Below, one piece after another: positions 16,693 through 25,452 of a stretch of DNA of 55,357 nucleotides. Position 1 is the first letter of the stretch; every line of letters begins with the position of its first letter. This DNA is from an archaeon UBA583 (GTDB taxonomy: Archaea > Nanobdellota > Nanobdellia > Woesearchaeales > UBA583), in contig DAXK01000043.1 in the NCBI GenBank assembly GCA_002506365.1, forward strand, positions 1 to 55,357, in the 5' to 3' direction. The notes under the pieces were generated by a model. That model did no database searches, had not been told where the DNA came from, and saw only the letters and a program-made list of their open reading frames with translations. A program made the position numbers and the translations under genes.

Positions 16693-17601
16693 ATGGTAAT
16701 AATAAATAAAAATACAAAAGTGTTAGTTCAAGGAATTACAGGTGGAGAAGGAAGTAAAGCAACAAAACAAATGTTAGATTATGGAACAAATATTATTTGT
16801 GGAGTAACTCCTGGAAAAGGTGGTCAAAATGTAGAAGGAGTTCCAGTTTACAATAGTGTTGAAGATGCTAAACAAAACCACCAAGATGTTAATTTAGCAG
16901 TATTATATGTCCCACCAAGATTTGCTAAACAAGCAGCAATTGATGCAATTGAGCAAAACATTGAAACAGTTTTATGTATTACAGAATCAATTCCAATTTT
17001 AGATGTAATTGAAATTTTAGAATATGCTAAATTACATAACGTAAGATTTATTGGTCCAAGTTCTGTAGGTATAATTAATCCAGAATTAAAAATTAAAATT
17101 GGATCAATTGGTGGGGCAAACAATTCCCAATATACTCCTGGACCAGTAGGAATTATTTCAAAATCTGGAGGTATGTGTTCTGAAACTTCCCTTTTATTAA
17201 AAAATAAAGGAATTGGAATATCAACAGTAATAGGAATTGGAGGTGATGCTATTTCAGGAACTGATTTTTATGATTTACTAAAAGAATTTCAAAATGACAA
17301 ACAAACAAAAGTTGTTGTAATTTACGGGGAAATTGGAGGAGAATATGAACAAAAAGTTGCTGAAATGGTAAAGAGTAAAAAATTTACAAAACCATTAGTA
17401 GCTTTCGTATCAGGAGCTTTTGCAGAAAATTTACCTAATGTTTCCCTAGGTCACGCCGGAGCAATTATTGAAGGTGAATCAGCAACAAGAACAGCCAAAA
17501 TCAAAGCATTAAAAAATGCAGGAATTAAAGTAGCTGACATTCACCATGAAATTGTTGATATAGTTCAAGAAATATTACAAGAACAAGAGGACTATAATTA
17601 A
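16693..17601 (+). CDS. Succinyl-CoA/citryl-CoA synthetase alpha-type subunit
   Basis: This 302-residue subunit has an N-terminal CoA-binding Rossmann domain (VQGITGGEGSKATKQML), GIISKSGG and IGIGGDAISGTDFYDLL. The phosphohistidine loop SLGHAGAIIEGE has the active His254. It pairs with the preceding beta-type subunit, 14 bases upstream. In ATP-citrate lyase this domain is normally fused to a citryl-CoA lyase domain; here the lyase is the next separate gene, seven bases downstream. The arrangement therefore matches the three-part citryl-CoA synthetase plus lyase system. Confidence 0.85.
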   Translation: MVIINKNTKVLVQGITGGEGSKATKQMLDYGTNIICGVTPGKGGQNVEGVPVYNSVEDAKQNHQDVNLAVLYVPPRFAKQAAIDAIEQNIETVLCITESIPILDVIEILEYAKLHNVRFIGPSSVGIINPELKIKIGSIGGANNSQYTPGPVGIISKSGGMCSETSLLLKNKGIGISTVIGIGGDAISGTDFYDLLKEFQNDKQTKVVVIYGEIGGEYEQKVAEMVKSKKFTKPLVAFVSGAFAENLPNVSLGHAGAIIEGESATRTAKIKALKNAGIKVADIHHEIVDIVQEILQEQEDYN

Positions 17602-17607
17602 TAAAAA

Positions 17608-18378
17608 ATGACAGTAAAAAAATCAGAATTAAAAACGGAATGGAAAACAGAATGGAAAACAGAAATTTCAAAAGCAAGTAAAGATGAAACAATAATTAGA
17701 GGATATAATTTAGAAGAATTAACTAATAAATTAACATTTACAGAAACAATTTTCCTAACGCTAAAAGGTGAATTACCAACAGAGCAGCAAACAAAAATGT
17801 TAAATGCAATTTTTGTATCATCAATTGACCACGGCATTGAAGTAAGTTCAGTAACAGTTGCAAGATGCACAATGGCTGCAGGAAACCAATTCAATAGTGC
17901 AGTTGCCGCAGGAATTGGAACATTAGGAAAATATCATGGTGGAGCAATTGAAGATTGTGCTAAATTTCTAGAACAAAATATAAACGAAAACATCGAAAAA
18001 ATAGTAAAACAATCAATTGAAAATAAAAAAAGAATTGGAGGATTTGGACATAAAATATATACAACAGACCCAAGAACACAAACTCTTTTTGAAATTGCAA
18101 AACAAAATAATTGTTTTGGAAAATATTGTAAATTAGCAGAAAATATTGAATTAGAATTAGAAAAACAAAAAGGTAAAAAATTATGTATCAATATTGATGG
18201 AGCAATCGGAGCATTAATTTTAGATTTAGGATTTGATAGTACACTAGCAAACGCATTTTTTATTATTTCAAGAACAGTTGGAATTTGTGCCCACGTTCAC
18301 GAAGAAAAAACAAAAGAAAAACTCGTAAGAAGATTAAGTGAATCTGAATATATTGGTGAAACTGGAAAGAAATTATAA
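17608..18378 (+). CDS. Citryl-CoA lyase (short citrate synthase-family protein)
   Basis: At 256 residues it is far shorter than a citrate synthase (about 370-430) and matches the lyase domain of ATP-citrate lyase. It has active-site histidines in SSIDHG (H75) and GGFGHKIYTTDPR (H148), plus AAGNQFNSAVAAGIGTLGKYHGGA and INIDGAIGALILDLGF. It would split citryl-CoA into acetyl-CoA and oxaloacetate; a minimal citrate synthase is the alternative. The start contains an EWKT triplication (residues 11-19) from a 12-base repeat. The 3' end of this gene is repeated twice downstream, each copy interrupted by a hairpin element. Confidence 0.8.
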   Translation: MTVKKSELKTEWKTEWKTEISKASKDETIIRGYNLEELTNKLTFTETIFLTLKGELPTEQQTKMLNAIFVSSIDHGIEVSSVTVARCTMAAGNQFNSAVAAGIGTLGKYHGGAIEDCAKFLEQNINENIEKIVKQSIENKKRIGGFGHKIYTTDPRTQTLFEIAKQNNCFGKYCKLAENIELELEKQKGKKLCINIDGAIGALILDLGFDSTLANAFFIISRTVGICAHVHEEKTKEKLVRRLSESEYIGETGKKL

Positions 18379-18381
18379 TTT

Positions 18382-18660
18382 TAAAAGAAAAAACAAAAGA
18401 AACTTTGTGTAAGCGAAGTCTCACAAAGACTTAGAAATTTAAATTGTAAATTTCTTGTAACCTGTAAGAAGATTAAGTGAATCTGAATACATTGGAGAAA
18501 CCGATAAAAAACTATAATTTTAAAAGAAAAAACAAAAGAAACTTTGTGTAAGCGAAGTCTCACAAAGACTTAGAAATTTACATTGTAAATTTCTTGTAAC
18601 CTGTAAGAAGATTAAGTGAATCTGAATACATTGGAAAAGAAAATAGGAAGTTATAATCTT
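18382..18660 (+). repeat. Two tandem copies of the citryl-CoA lyase gene 3' end, each interrupted by a composite hairpin element (elements B1 and B2)
   Basis: After the intact stop codon, two nearly identical 139-bp units follow. Each repeats the gene segment around GAAAAAACAAAAGAAA and TAAGAAGATTAAGTGAATCT, but between these halves carries an insert of about 56 bases (18403-18458 and 18542-18597). The insert has a CTTTGTG/CACAAAG stem, the linker ACTTAG, AAATTT-7-AAATTT, then CTTGT. The two inserts differ at one base. The last unit decays before a final GAAGTTATAA. This fills the 320-base gap before the next gene, and nothing coding is evident. Confidence 0.9.
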
Positions 18661-18698
18661 TAACTTTTTATTAAATTTTAATTAAGGCTTAAGAATTT

Positions 18699-19544
18699 TT
18701 AATTCTTTGATTTCATAAATTCAATTTTCAAAACAGCACCTAAAATTTCTCGACGATTTAATTTACCATTAGTCCCAATAAAACCATTAGTCATTCTCTC
18801 ACCAACCTTAGAATAATCCAAATTTAAACCAAACTTATCAAAAACTTCCCCCCCAGCTTGTTCAACAATTACTTGCGGAGCACACGCATCCCATTTTCCT
18901 AAAACACTAGATAAATTAACATACAATTCATTTTCTTGTGAAGCAATTTTTCCCGATTTAATTCCAATAGAACCAATTGAATTAAATTTTGGTAAATTTA
19001 AAAATTCACACAAATATTTTTCATTAACTGAAAAATGATTTCTACTCCTATACATTCTAGCTTGTTGAAAATTATTAATTCTAGAAGTTTTTAAAGTTAA
19101 AATTTTTCCCGAAGATAATTCTAAAAAACTACCTAAATTTTCCTCCGCAAAATACAATTTTTTAGAAACTGGTTCATAAACAATTCCAAAATAAGGTTTA
19201 AAATTTTTTAAAATTCCAATCATAATTGCAAACTCACCATTTTTCGCTACAAACCCTTTTGTCCCATCAATTGGATCAATAACAAATATTTTTTCTTTTT
19301 TATAAGTCTCTTCACAATCCTTAACCTCCTCGGAAATAATTCCATAATCTGGAAAATGTAACTTTAAATGTTTTAAAATTAAATCATTAGCTAAATGATC
19401 TGCCTCAGTTACAGGCGAATCATCAGATTTAATTGTAGTTTTAAAATCTTTATCATAAACTTTTAGAATTTCAACTCCAACTTCTTTTACTAATTGAATT
19501 AAACTTAGATACTTTGTAGAAATATTATATTTTTCAGTTGTCAT
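18699..19544 (-). CDS. cysQ: CysQ-like 3'(2'),5'-bisphosphate nucleotidase (inositol monophosphatase family)
   Basis: This 281-residue metal-dependent phosphatase has the family metal sites: SPVTEADHLAND, SEE (E72/E73), and FVIDPIDGTKGFV (D90, D93). A C-terminal KWDACAPQVIVEQAGG segment supplies another acidic ligand. The KGF and NGEFAIMIG details favour CysQ-type enzymes, which hydrolyse 3'-phosphoadenosine 5'-phosphate, over inositol monophosphatase. It ends convergently with the citryl-CoA lyase repeat array. Confidence 0.85.
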   Translation of the reverse strand: MTTEKYNISTKYLSLIQLVKEVGVEILKVYDKDFKTTIKSDDSPVTEADHLANDLILKHLKLHFPDYGIISEEVKDCEETYKKEKIFVIDPIDGTKGFVAKNGEFAIMIGILKNFKPYFGIVYEPVSKKLYFAEENLGSFLELSSGKILTLKTSRINNFQQARMYRSRNHFSVNEKYLCEFLNLPKFNSIGSIGIKSGKIASQENELYVNLSSVLGKWDACAPQVIVEQAGGEVFDKFGLNLDYSKVGERMTNGFIGTNGKLNRREILGAVLKIEFMKSKN

Positions 19545-19626
19545 ATATATAATACAAATTAAATGTTTATAATATTTACTTAAAGTTAAAAATCAAATTT
19601 AAAATAAAATAACTAATATTTTATTT

Positions 19627-21141
19627 ATGAATATTAATTATAATAGTAATAATAATAGTAACAATAGCATTAATAATTTAGATCTAACATCTTTTGAAAC
19701 TTACAAAGATTCAGTCTTAATTAAAATTAAAGAAATACTACTAGATAATTTTGAAGATTTAAACAAGTTAGAATTAAAAGAAATTAAAGATAAAGAAAAA
19801 GAAATAAATATTTATTCAAATTTTAATCACATTGAACCAATTTCAAAAGAAGAAATTATAATTTTAGATGAAGATAAAATAGATATTAAAAATGCTGAAA
19901 CAGCAATTTTAAATGGAGAAATATTCTGGGAACATACTGCTGCCGGAGAAGCAACACGATTAGGATTAGGAACAAAATACTTACTAAATTTATCAGAATT
20001 TAAAATTAAAGATTTCGTATCTCAAATGTTAAAAGAAGAAGAAAATGAAATAAATAAACTAAATTTATCAGGTTCTGAAAAAGACTTACTTATCACAAAA
20101 CTAAATGAAAAAATTACACCTGAATTTGTAAGTAAAATAATTGGATCTGAAAATTATAACTTAAAAAATTTATCTTTAGGAAATAGACATATGTTACAAT
20201 TAGCATTTGACATTAAAAAATTATCCGATAAACATAATTTAAATTATTTAGAAGTTTTAAAAAAACAAAAAAACCTAATTATCTTAAATGAAGAAACATC
20301 AGATAAAATCATACAAGAATTTATTAATTTTAACTTTTTTGGATTTAGTCAAGAAAATACTTATTTTATGATTCAAAAAAAATTCCATGGAATTAAATTA
20401 GAAAATGGTGAATTAATATTTGATGAATCAACAAATAATAATAAAAGATTACACAACCATGGTCAAATGTTTATGCAAAAAAATCATAATAATGTAATTT
20501 TTAAAATTAAAGATAATCAAATTAACCAAAAAATTAAATTAACCTCGGAAAAATTTCAAGAATTATTATCAAAACATTTAAACCTATTATCATACAACAT
20601 TGAAGATTTAACATATTTAAATTCATCAATAGATTATCCCTCATTAAGTCTAGCATTAGATTTAGGTAGACAAGACTTTGGTATGATTATGGAAATTGTA
20701 GCAAACAATCCAATAAAACCTCAAAAAGGTGGTGCTTGTTTTTTTGATAAAATATTAAATAAAGTTGTAATGATTGAATCAAATCAATTAGGAAATATTA
20801 AAAATGAAGAAATTGTTCATTTAAATAAAAATTTTAATCATTATCCAAATCCAAGTCAAATATTTCAAAAAGTTAAAGAAAATGGATTAAATCTAAGTTT
20901 TGAAATTAAAAAAGCAAAAGATGAAAACAATAATACAAAAGAATATATTTATCCTTGTCCAGTTCAAGGGGACTCAAACTTTTTAACTAAAACGGCTTTT
21001 GTTATGAGAAAAAATATAAAACCAATTTCGGCATGGAAATCTGCATCAACAACTCCAATTGCTGTAAACGCAAAAATTAAACAAGACAACCAAATTGGAT
21101 TTAAAGAATTTGTAGAAACAATAAAAAATCTAAATAACTAA
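19627..21141 (+). CDS. Divergent UDP-sugar pyrophosphorylase-like nucleotidyltransferase
   Basis: The 504-residue protein has AAGEATRLG at residues 105-113, a variant of the GG-x-x-TRLG nucleotide-binding loop of the UDPGP/UAP family. A FFGFSQENTYFMIQKK segment resembles UDP-N-acetylglucosamine pyrophosphorylase. The glycine loop is altered, with AAGE replacing GGLG, so activity and specificity are uncertain. The N-terminus is Asn-rich and low complexity. It precedes AglB (convergent) and the glycan locus, which fits a role in sugar activation. Confidence 0.6.
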   Translation: MNINYNSNNNSNNSINNLDLTSFETYKDSVLIKIKEILLDNFEDLNKLELKEIKDKEKEINIYSNFNHIEPISKEEIIILDEDKIDIKNAETAILNGEIFWEHTAAGEATRLGLGTKYLLNLSEFKIKDFVSQMLKEEENEINKLNLSGSEKDLLITKLNEKITPEFVSKIIGSENYNLKNLSLGNRHMLQLAFDIKKLSDKHNLNYLEVLKKQKNLIILNEETSDKIIQEFINFNFFGFSQENTYFMIQKKFHGIKLENGELIFDESTNNNKRLHNHGQMFMQKNHNNVIFKIKDNQINQKIKLTSEKFQELLSKHLNLLSYNIEDLTYLNSSIDYPSLSLALDLGRQDFGMIMEIVANNPIKPQKGGACFFDKILNKVVMIESNQLGNIKNEEIVHLNKNFNHYPNPSQIFQKVKENGLNLSFEIKKAKDENNNTKEYIYPCPVQGDSNFLTKTAFVMRKNIKPISAWKSASTTPIAVNAKIKQDNQIGFKEFVETIKNLNN

Positions 21142-21205
21142 TTTTCATTAAATATATATTTTTAAAATATACATTTAATTTTCTAAAATAAAATAATATA
21201 ATTAA

Positions 21206-21225
21206 AGAATAAATAAATTTATTCT
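21206..21225 (-). terminator. Terminator hairpin at end of aglB
   Basis: Arms AGAATAAA / TTTATTCT overlap the aglB stop codon. A further AT-rich inverted repeat in the 78-base gap (TTAAAT...ATTTAA, about 21150-21180) could terminate the convergent gene from the other side. Confidence 0.5.
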
Positions 21226-24200
21226 TCTGAAGTTTCATTTAAAACTTCTAAATTCTCTAAAACTTCAGCATCAATTTGAGGTTGTTGAGCAGCTAAAGTT
21301 TCGGCAATAATATCTGATTCAGTCTTCGGATTCCATAAAGTTGTCCAAACAGTTAAAGGATTATTATTCCCATTAACTTTTGCATCAAATAATTCAAAAT
21401 GAGTTGTTCCATATCCATTATAAAAATACAATCTACTAAACAATGAAGCACCTAAAGGAGCTTGAGTTAAAACAGATTGATAAGTTTGACCATTAGGAAT
21501 TAACATTAAATCAAATTGTCCATTTGGATCATTTAATGAAGTTTTTAAAGTCCCTAATTGAGTTGGAAAAACAATATTTTTAATTGTAATTTGATCATTA
21601 GCAACTGATTTTACTTTCATATCTAATCCAGTTGATTCTACTTCAACACCCTGAGCACACATAATCGTTGTCCCATTATTAATTTGACAAGGAACATAAT
21701 AATTACCTTGAATTGGAACATAACTTGGATATGGTGCATACCAAGGATTTAATAAATCAGATCTTTTTTTATTTTGAGTTTTAGCTCTTAAATCAATATC
21801 ATTTAATTCATCAATATACTGTTGAACTAACTCAGCACTCATATCAATTTCAGTCGCAATTTCTTCAGCTGTCTTTGTTAAATAATAATCAGAAACATAT
21901 TTCTTTTCAAAATCCCAACTTCCCCAGTGAGCCCAAACTCCTGCCTTACCAATCATATCATTTGAAGTAATAACTAAATTTTCTCTTGGTTCATCGCAAG
22001 ATAATAATTCCATAATTTCACCAACTTGTGAATCAGTTAAAGAATAATATCCATTATCCATAATAATTGATTCAGTTGAGGTTTGATTTTCTCCAAATGT
22101 TTTATATAAAACTTTATTAATTTTAATTGCATCTGCAGTTGAACCTTCTGTAAAACTTAAAAAAGTGTTATGAGCTTCATTTCCACCACAAACAAGCATC
22201 TTTAAAATATCTTGTGCAATAGCTTCATCATTCTCCATCAATAACTTTCCAACCCAATGAGCACGTGGAGTAGTTTGAGAACCACCATCAAATGTTGTTC
22301 CACGTTCACTAACTGTTGAAAAAAAATGTCCAAAGTCCCACCATGAAGTAATAATTGCTTTATCAGATGTTTCAGTTTTAATTTTCTCCATGGAATCATA
22401 CCATTGATCATTAAAATTAGGAACTGTATTATCACTAATTCTTTGAGCTTGTGTATACATAGGAGTAAAAATAGTTACAAAAATAATTATTGAAACTAAT
22501 AATCCACCTAATTTTTTACCAATAGTAGATTTAGGTTTTAACTCTTTTTCAAAAAAGTTATTACAAACTAAATAAATATAATATAAACCAATTCCAGCTG
22601 AAATTGCAAACGCAGGAGCAAGTAATAAAATAAATCTAACTCCATTCAAACTCATATAAATTGTTCCAGCCAGCCAAATTGATAAAAGCATAGACATAAA
22701 AATTTTAATTGAAGTATTCCCATTATATAAAGCTAAAATCATAGCTGCCGCAACTGGTAAAAATAATAAACCAATAAATAAAAATGGAGAATTTGCAGCA
22801 ATAAATGTAAAAGTATTATTAATAAATAAAACTGTCCAAATAAATGAAAATACTAATACAACTCTTTTGTAAATTTTTTGTTTACTAGATTTAGGAATAT
22901 ATTCAGTAACTAAAAATACTAAAGCAACCATAGCAATTAAAAAAACCAAAGCTCCTCCAACTGAACTAATAATTTGTTCAAATGAAGCAGGATTTAATTC
23001 AGCTACTGAAGTTAATACATTAGGCCAAATATTTGAAGCAGCAACAGAAGTAATTCCTCCAAGACCCCCAGTAGCCCCATTAAATGAAGTTAAAAATATA
23101 TTATGATTAATAAAATATTTAACAAATATAAATGATGAAATTAAAAATGTAATTAAAGTTAAACTTTGATTAATTAAATTTTCTTTTAAATTTTTATTTT
23201 TATTAATTAAATTTGAAATTAATTCAAAAATTAAATATCCAACTAAAGCTGCAAATACAAAAATAAATAAAAACCAACCATTACCCCATGACCACATAAA
23301 TAGACCAATACTTAATCCAGCTAAAGTAGAAAATAAAAAATTTAAAATTTTATTTTTAAAGGATATAGCATAAATTAAAAACATAGTAATTAATAATGGA
23401 AATAAAATTTGATAAGCATCAGTATCTACAAATCCAGCAACAGTTCTAGAAACAAAGGTCCCAACTGTTAATAAGATTAAAGTTCCAAATAAAGCAAATA
23501 AATTATTTGAAAATTTACGAATGATTAAAAAAATAGGTATTGATGCAAGTGTTGCAATAATTGCAGATAAAGTAAAAATCACACTTATATATTCTCCAAC
23601 ATTTGTATTTTCATTGAAATTATTTTTCTCAAAAAGTTTTGTTTCAATCCAAGTATGAAAATCAGCTTTATTTGTCCAAGGAGTTCCAACAGGTGCCTGT
23701 TTATATTCAACAACTGAATTCCCATCCCCATCTAAAATTGTTCCCATATGTCCATTTAATAAATTATTTCTAGCTAAACCTAAAAAAGAATAAGGATCAA
23801 TAGCAGTCAAATAAGTTTGTCCATTATCAGCCTTAAACTGCGCCTTATAAGATTCAGACTGTTGAGCAACTAAATCAGCAATCACTAAAGTTTGACCTTG
23901 ATAATTGAATTTACCAGTCTCAACAACAACAGCATACTCTTTTGCTATTTTCTCCTCTTTGTAAATTTGATTTAAATTTGGATATTGAGCATTTACTTCT
24001 TGTGAGATAATTCCTCGAACATTAGAATAAATACTTGATTCAATATTTTTATCTAAACCATCTAAATTAATAGCACCATCACGCACATCCCACGCAACCC
24101 ACATAGAAAGCATAATAAATAAAAATGCTACAATAACATTAAATGTTTTACTTTGAAAATTAAACTTTTTAAAATTTAATTTTAAAGAATCACTGACCTT

Positions 24201-24284
24201 TTTTGAAGATTTAGTTTCAGACTTTGAAACCTTTTCTTTTGTTGAATTTTTAGACTCAACAGTATTTTTTACTTTTTTAGTCAT
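21219..24284 (-). CDS. aglB: Dolichyl-phosphooligosaccharide-protein glycosyltransferase AglB
   Basis: This is the archaeal oligosaccharyltransferase, which moves lipid-linked glycans to Asn in N-x-S/T sequons outside the membrane. The 1021-residue protein has a lysine-rich cytoplasmic start and a first membrane helix near 48-66. AIDPYSFLG at about 161-169 and FVDTDAYQILFPLL (D287/D289) supply acidic residues of the external loops. About a dozen membrane segments follow, then a soluble domain starting with the signature WWDFG (648-652). A TTTTATAAA box about 26-30 bases before the ATG suggests a leaderless mRNA. The S-layer protein and the acidic secreted protein in this window are candidate acceptors. 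Confidence 0.95.
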   Translation of the reverse strand: MTKKVKNTVESKNSTKEKVSKSETKSSKKVSDSLKLNFKKFNFQSKTFNVIVAFLFIMLSMWVAWDVRDGAINLDGLDKNIESSIYSNVRGIISQEVNAQYPNLNQIYKEEKIAKEYAVVVETGKFNYQGQTLVIADLVAQQSESYKAQFKADNGQTYLTAIDPYSFLGLARNNLLNGHMGTILDGDGNSVVEYKQAPVGTPWTNKADFHTWIETKLFEKNNFNENTNVGEYISVIFTLSAIIATLASIPIFLIIRKFSNNLFALFGTLILLTVGTFVSRTVAGFVDTDAYQILFPLLITMFLIYAISFKNKILNFLFSTLAGLSIGLFMWSWGNGWFLFIFVFAALVGYLIFELISNLINKNKNLKENLINQSLTLITFLISSFIFVKYFINHNIFLTSFNGATGGLGGITSVAASNIWPNVLTSVAELNPASFEQIISSVGGALVFLIAMVALVFLVTEYIPKSSKQKIYKRVVLVFSFIWTVLFINNTFTFIAANSPFLFIGLLFLPVAAAMILALYNGNTSIKIFMSMLLSIWLAGTIYMSLNGVRFILLLAPAFAISAGIGLYYIYLVCNNFFEKELKPKSTIGKKLGGLLVSIIIFVTIFTPMYTQAQRISDNTVPNFNDQWYDSMEKIKTETSDKAIITSWWDFGHFFSTVSERGTTFDGGSQTTPRAHWVGKLLMENDEAIAQDILKMLVCGGNEAHNTFLSFTEGSTADAIKINKVLYKTFGENQTSTESIIMDNGYYSLTDSQVGEIMELLSCDEPRENLVITSNDMIGKAGVWAHWGSWDFEKKYVSDYYLTKTAEEIATEIDMSAELVQQYIDELNDIDLRAKTQNKKRSDLLNPWYAPYPSYVPIQGNYYVPCQINNGTTIMCAQGVEVESTGLDMKVKSVANDQITIKNIVFPTQLGTLKTSLNDPNGQFDLMLIPNGQTYQSVLTQAPLGASLFSRLYFYNGYGTTHFELFDAKVNGNNNPLTVWTTLWNPKTESDIIAETLAAQQPQIDAEVLENLEVLNETSEE

Positions 24285-24359
24285 TATACAAAAATTAAAG
24301 AATTATTTTTTTATAAAACTTTGTTAAAATGTCTTGTTTTAATAATAAATTAAAATAAA

Positions 24360-25346
24360 TCATTCTAAAATAGACTTTGGAGCTTTTGGAAATTTAAAAA
24401 AATCAAAATAAATTAAATACTCAAAATTTAAAATATCTTTTGAAAAATTTGAACGAAGTTCATTTAAACTTCTATACAAAGAATTAATATCACTTGCAAA
24501 AAACGTAGCACTCAAATTCCAAACTCCTTGCGTCTCAACAAAAGAACTAATATTTTTATTTTTCTTTAATTCATCTTTAAAATTTTCAATATTTGTTTGT
24601 GAAATATTTAATAAAACAACACACCAAATTTTATTCAATTCCTTTCCATTAAAAACAATTGAATAATTTTTCAAATAATCATTTTTTTCAAGTTTAGAAA
24701 TTTTATACTTTAAAGTTTCAGGTAAAATATTTAATTTATGACCTAACTCAACTAAACTAATTTTAGGATTTTGTGAAACTTCATATATAACTTTTTTATC
24801 TATATACTCAAGTTTAATATCCTTTACAATTTTATTCTCTTTTTTATTAATTCCATTCGATAAACTAACATTTGGAAATAAGTTACTAACAAATAACTCT
24901 TTAGAAGATTTATATTTATCAATTACAAATAATGAATCAACAATTTCAATTTTATCTGGAAACTCTTTTGACAATTCAAAAATAAAAGTATTCACATCAC
25001 TATAACTTTTAACAATTAAAGAAATTTTAATATCATACTTTCCAAAAGATTTTCCAATCCAAGTAGTATTATTATGATTATTCAAATAGTTAAGAAAATT
25101 ATCATAAAAAATAGAATCCAATTTTTTTAGTCGTATAAATAAATTATATTCCATAAAACCTAATTTATCATAATTAACACTAACAGCAAAATCTCGTAAA
25201 ATATTCAAAGATTTATATCTTTCTATTTTTTTTGAAAGATTTTCTTTAGAAATGTTTAATTTTTTAGCTAATTGTCTATAACTTTGTTTAGAATTTAGAA
25301 ATAATTCAGTTAATATTTGTTCATCAAGTAGTTTTAATGGCACCAT
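24360..25346 (-). CDS. Lrp/AsnC-type regulator with duplicated domains
   Basis: The 328-residue protein carries two Lrp-like units in tandem. The first is a winged helix (ILTELFLNSKQSYRQLAKKLNIS...) plus ligand-binding RAM-like domain, to about residue 140. After a linker (about 155-180) a second winged helix (VIYEVSQNPKISLVELGHKL) and ligand domain follow. Typical Lrp proteins have one unit of about 150 residues. It is divergent from UDP-glucose dehydrogenase with a 106-base gap, so it may regulate the plus-strand arm of the glycan locus or its downstream neighbour aglB. Confidence 0.8.
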   Translation of the reverse strand: MVPLKLLDEQILTELFLNSKQSYRQLAKKLNISKENLSKKIERYKSLNILRDFAVSVNYDKLGFMEYNLFIRLKKLDSIFYDNFLNYLNNHNNTTWIGKSFGKYDIKISLIVKSYSDVNTFIFELSKEFPDKIEIVDSLFVIDKYKSSKELFVSNLFPNVSLSNGINKKENKIVKDIKLEYIDKKVIYEVSQNPKISLVELGHKLNILPETLKYKISKLEKNDYLKNYSIVFNGKELNKIWCVVLLNISQTNIENFKDELKKNKNISSFVETQGVWNLSATFFASDINSLYRSLNELRSNFSKDILNFEYLIYFDFFKFPKAPKSILE

Positions 25347-25452
25347 TTTTTAGTTATTACTTAGACATAATCTAACAAACTATTTAAATTTTTTTGTTTT
25401 GACATAAAAATAAATCAAATATTTTATATATTAAGCACACACTAACTAAACT

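Noticed and set aside
15458..17601. Plain succinyl-CoA synthetase (sucCD)
   Set aside because: The beta subunit has ATP-citrate lyase-type motifs and the genes are directly followed by a citryl-CoA lyase-size protein; kept as the alternative only.
18382..18660. Diversity-generating retroelement (template and variable repeats at a gene 3' end)
   Set aside because: No reverse transcriptase is present, substitutions are not adenine-biased, the copies are broken by inserts, and one target is a tRNA.
18382..18660. CRISPR array
   Set aside because: There are only two units, the repeated part is host-gene sequence, the unit is 139 bp and no cas genes are seen.
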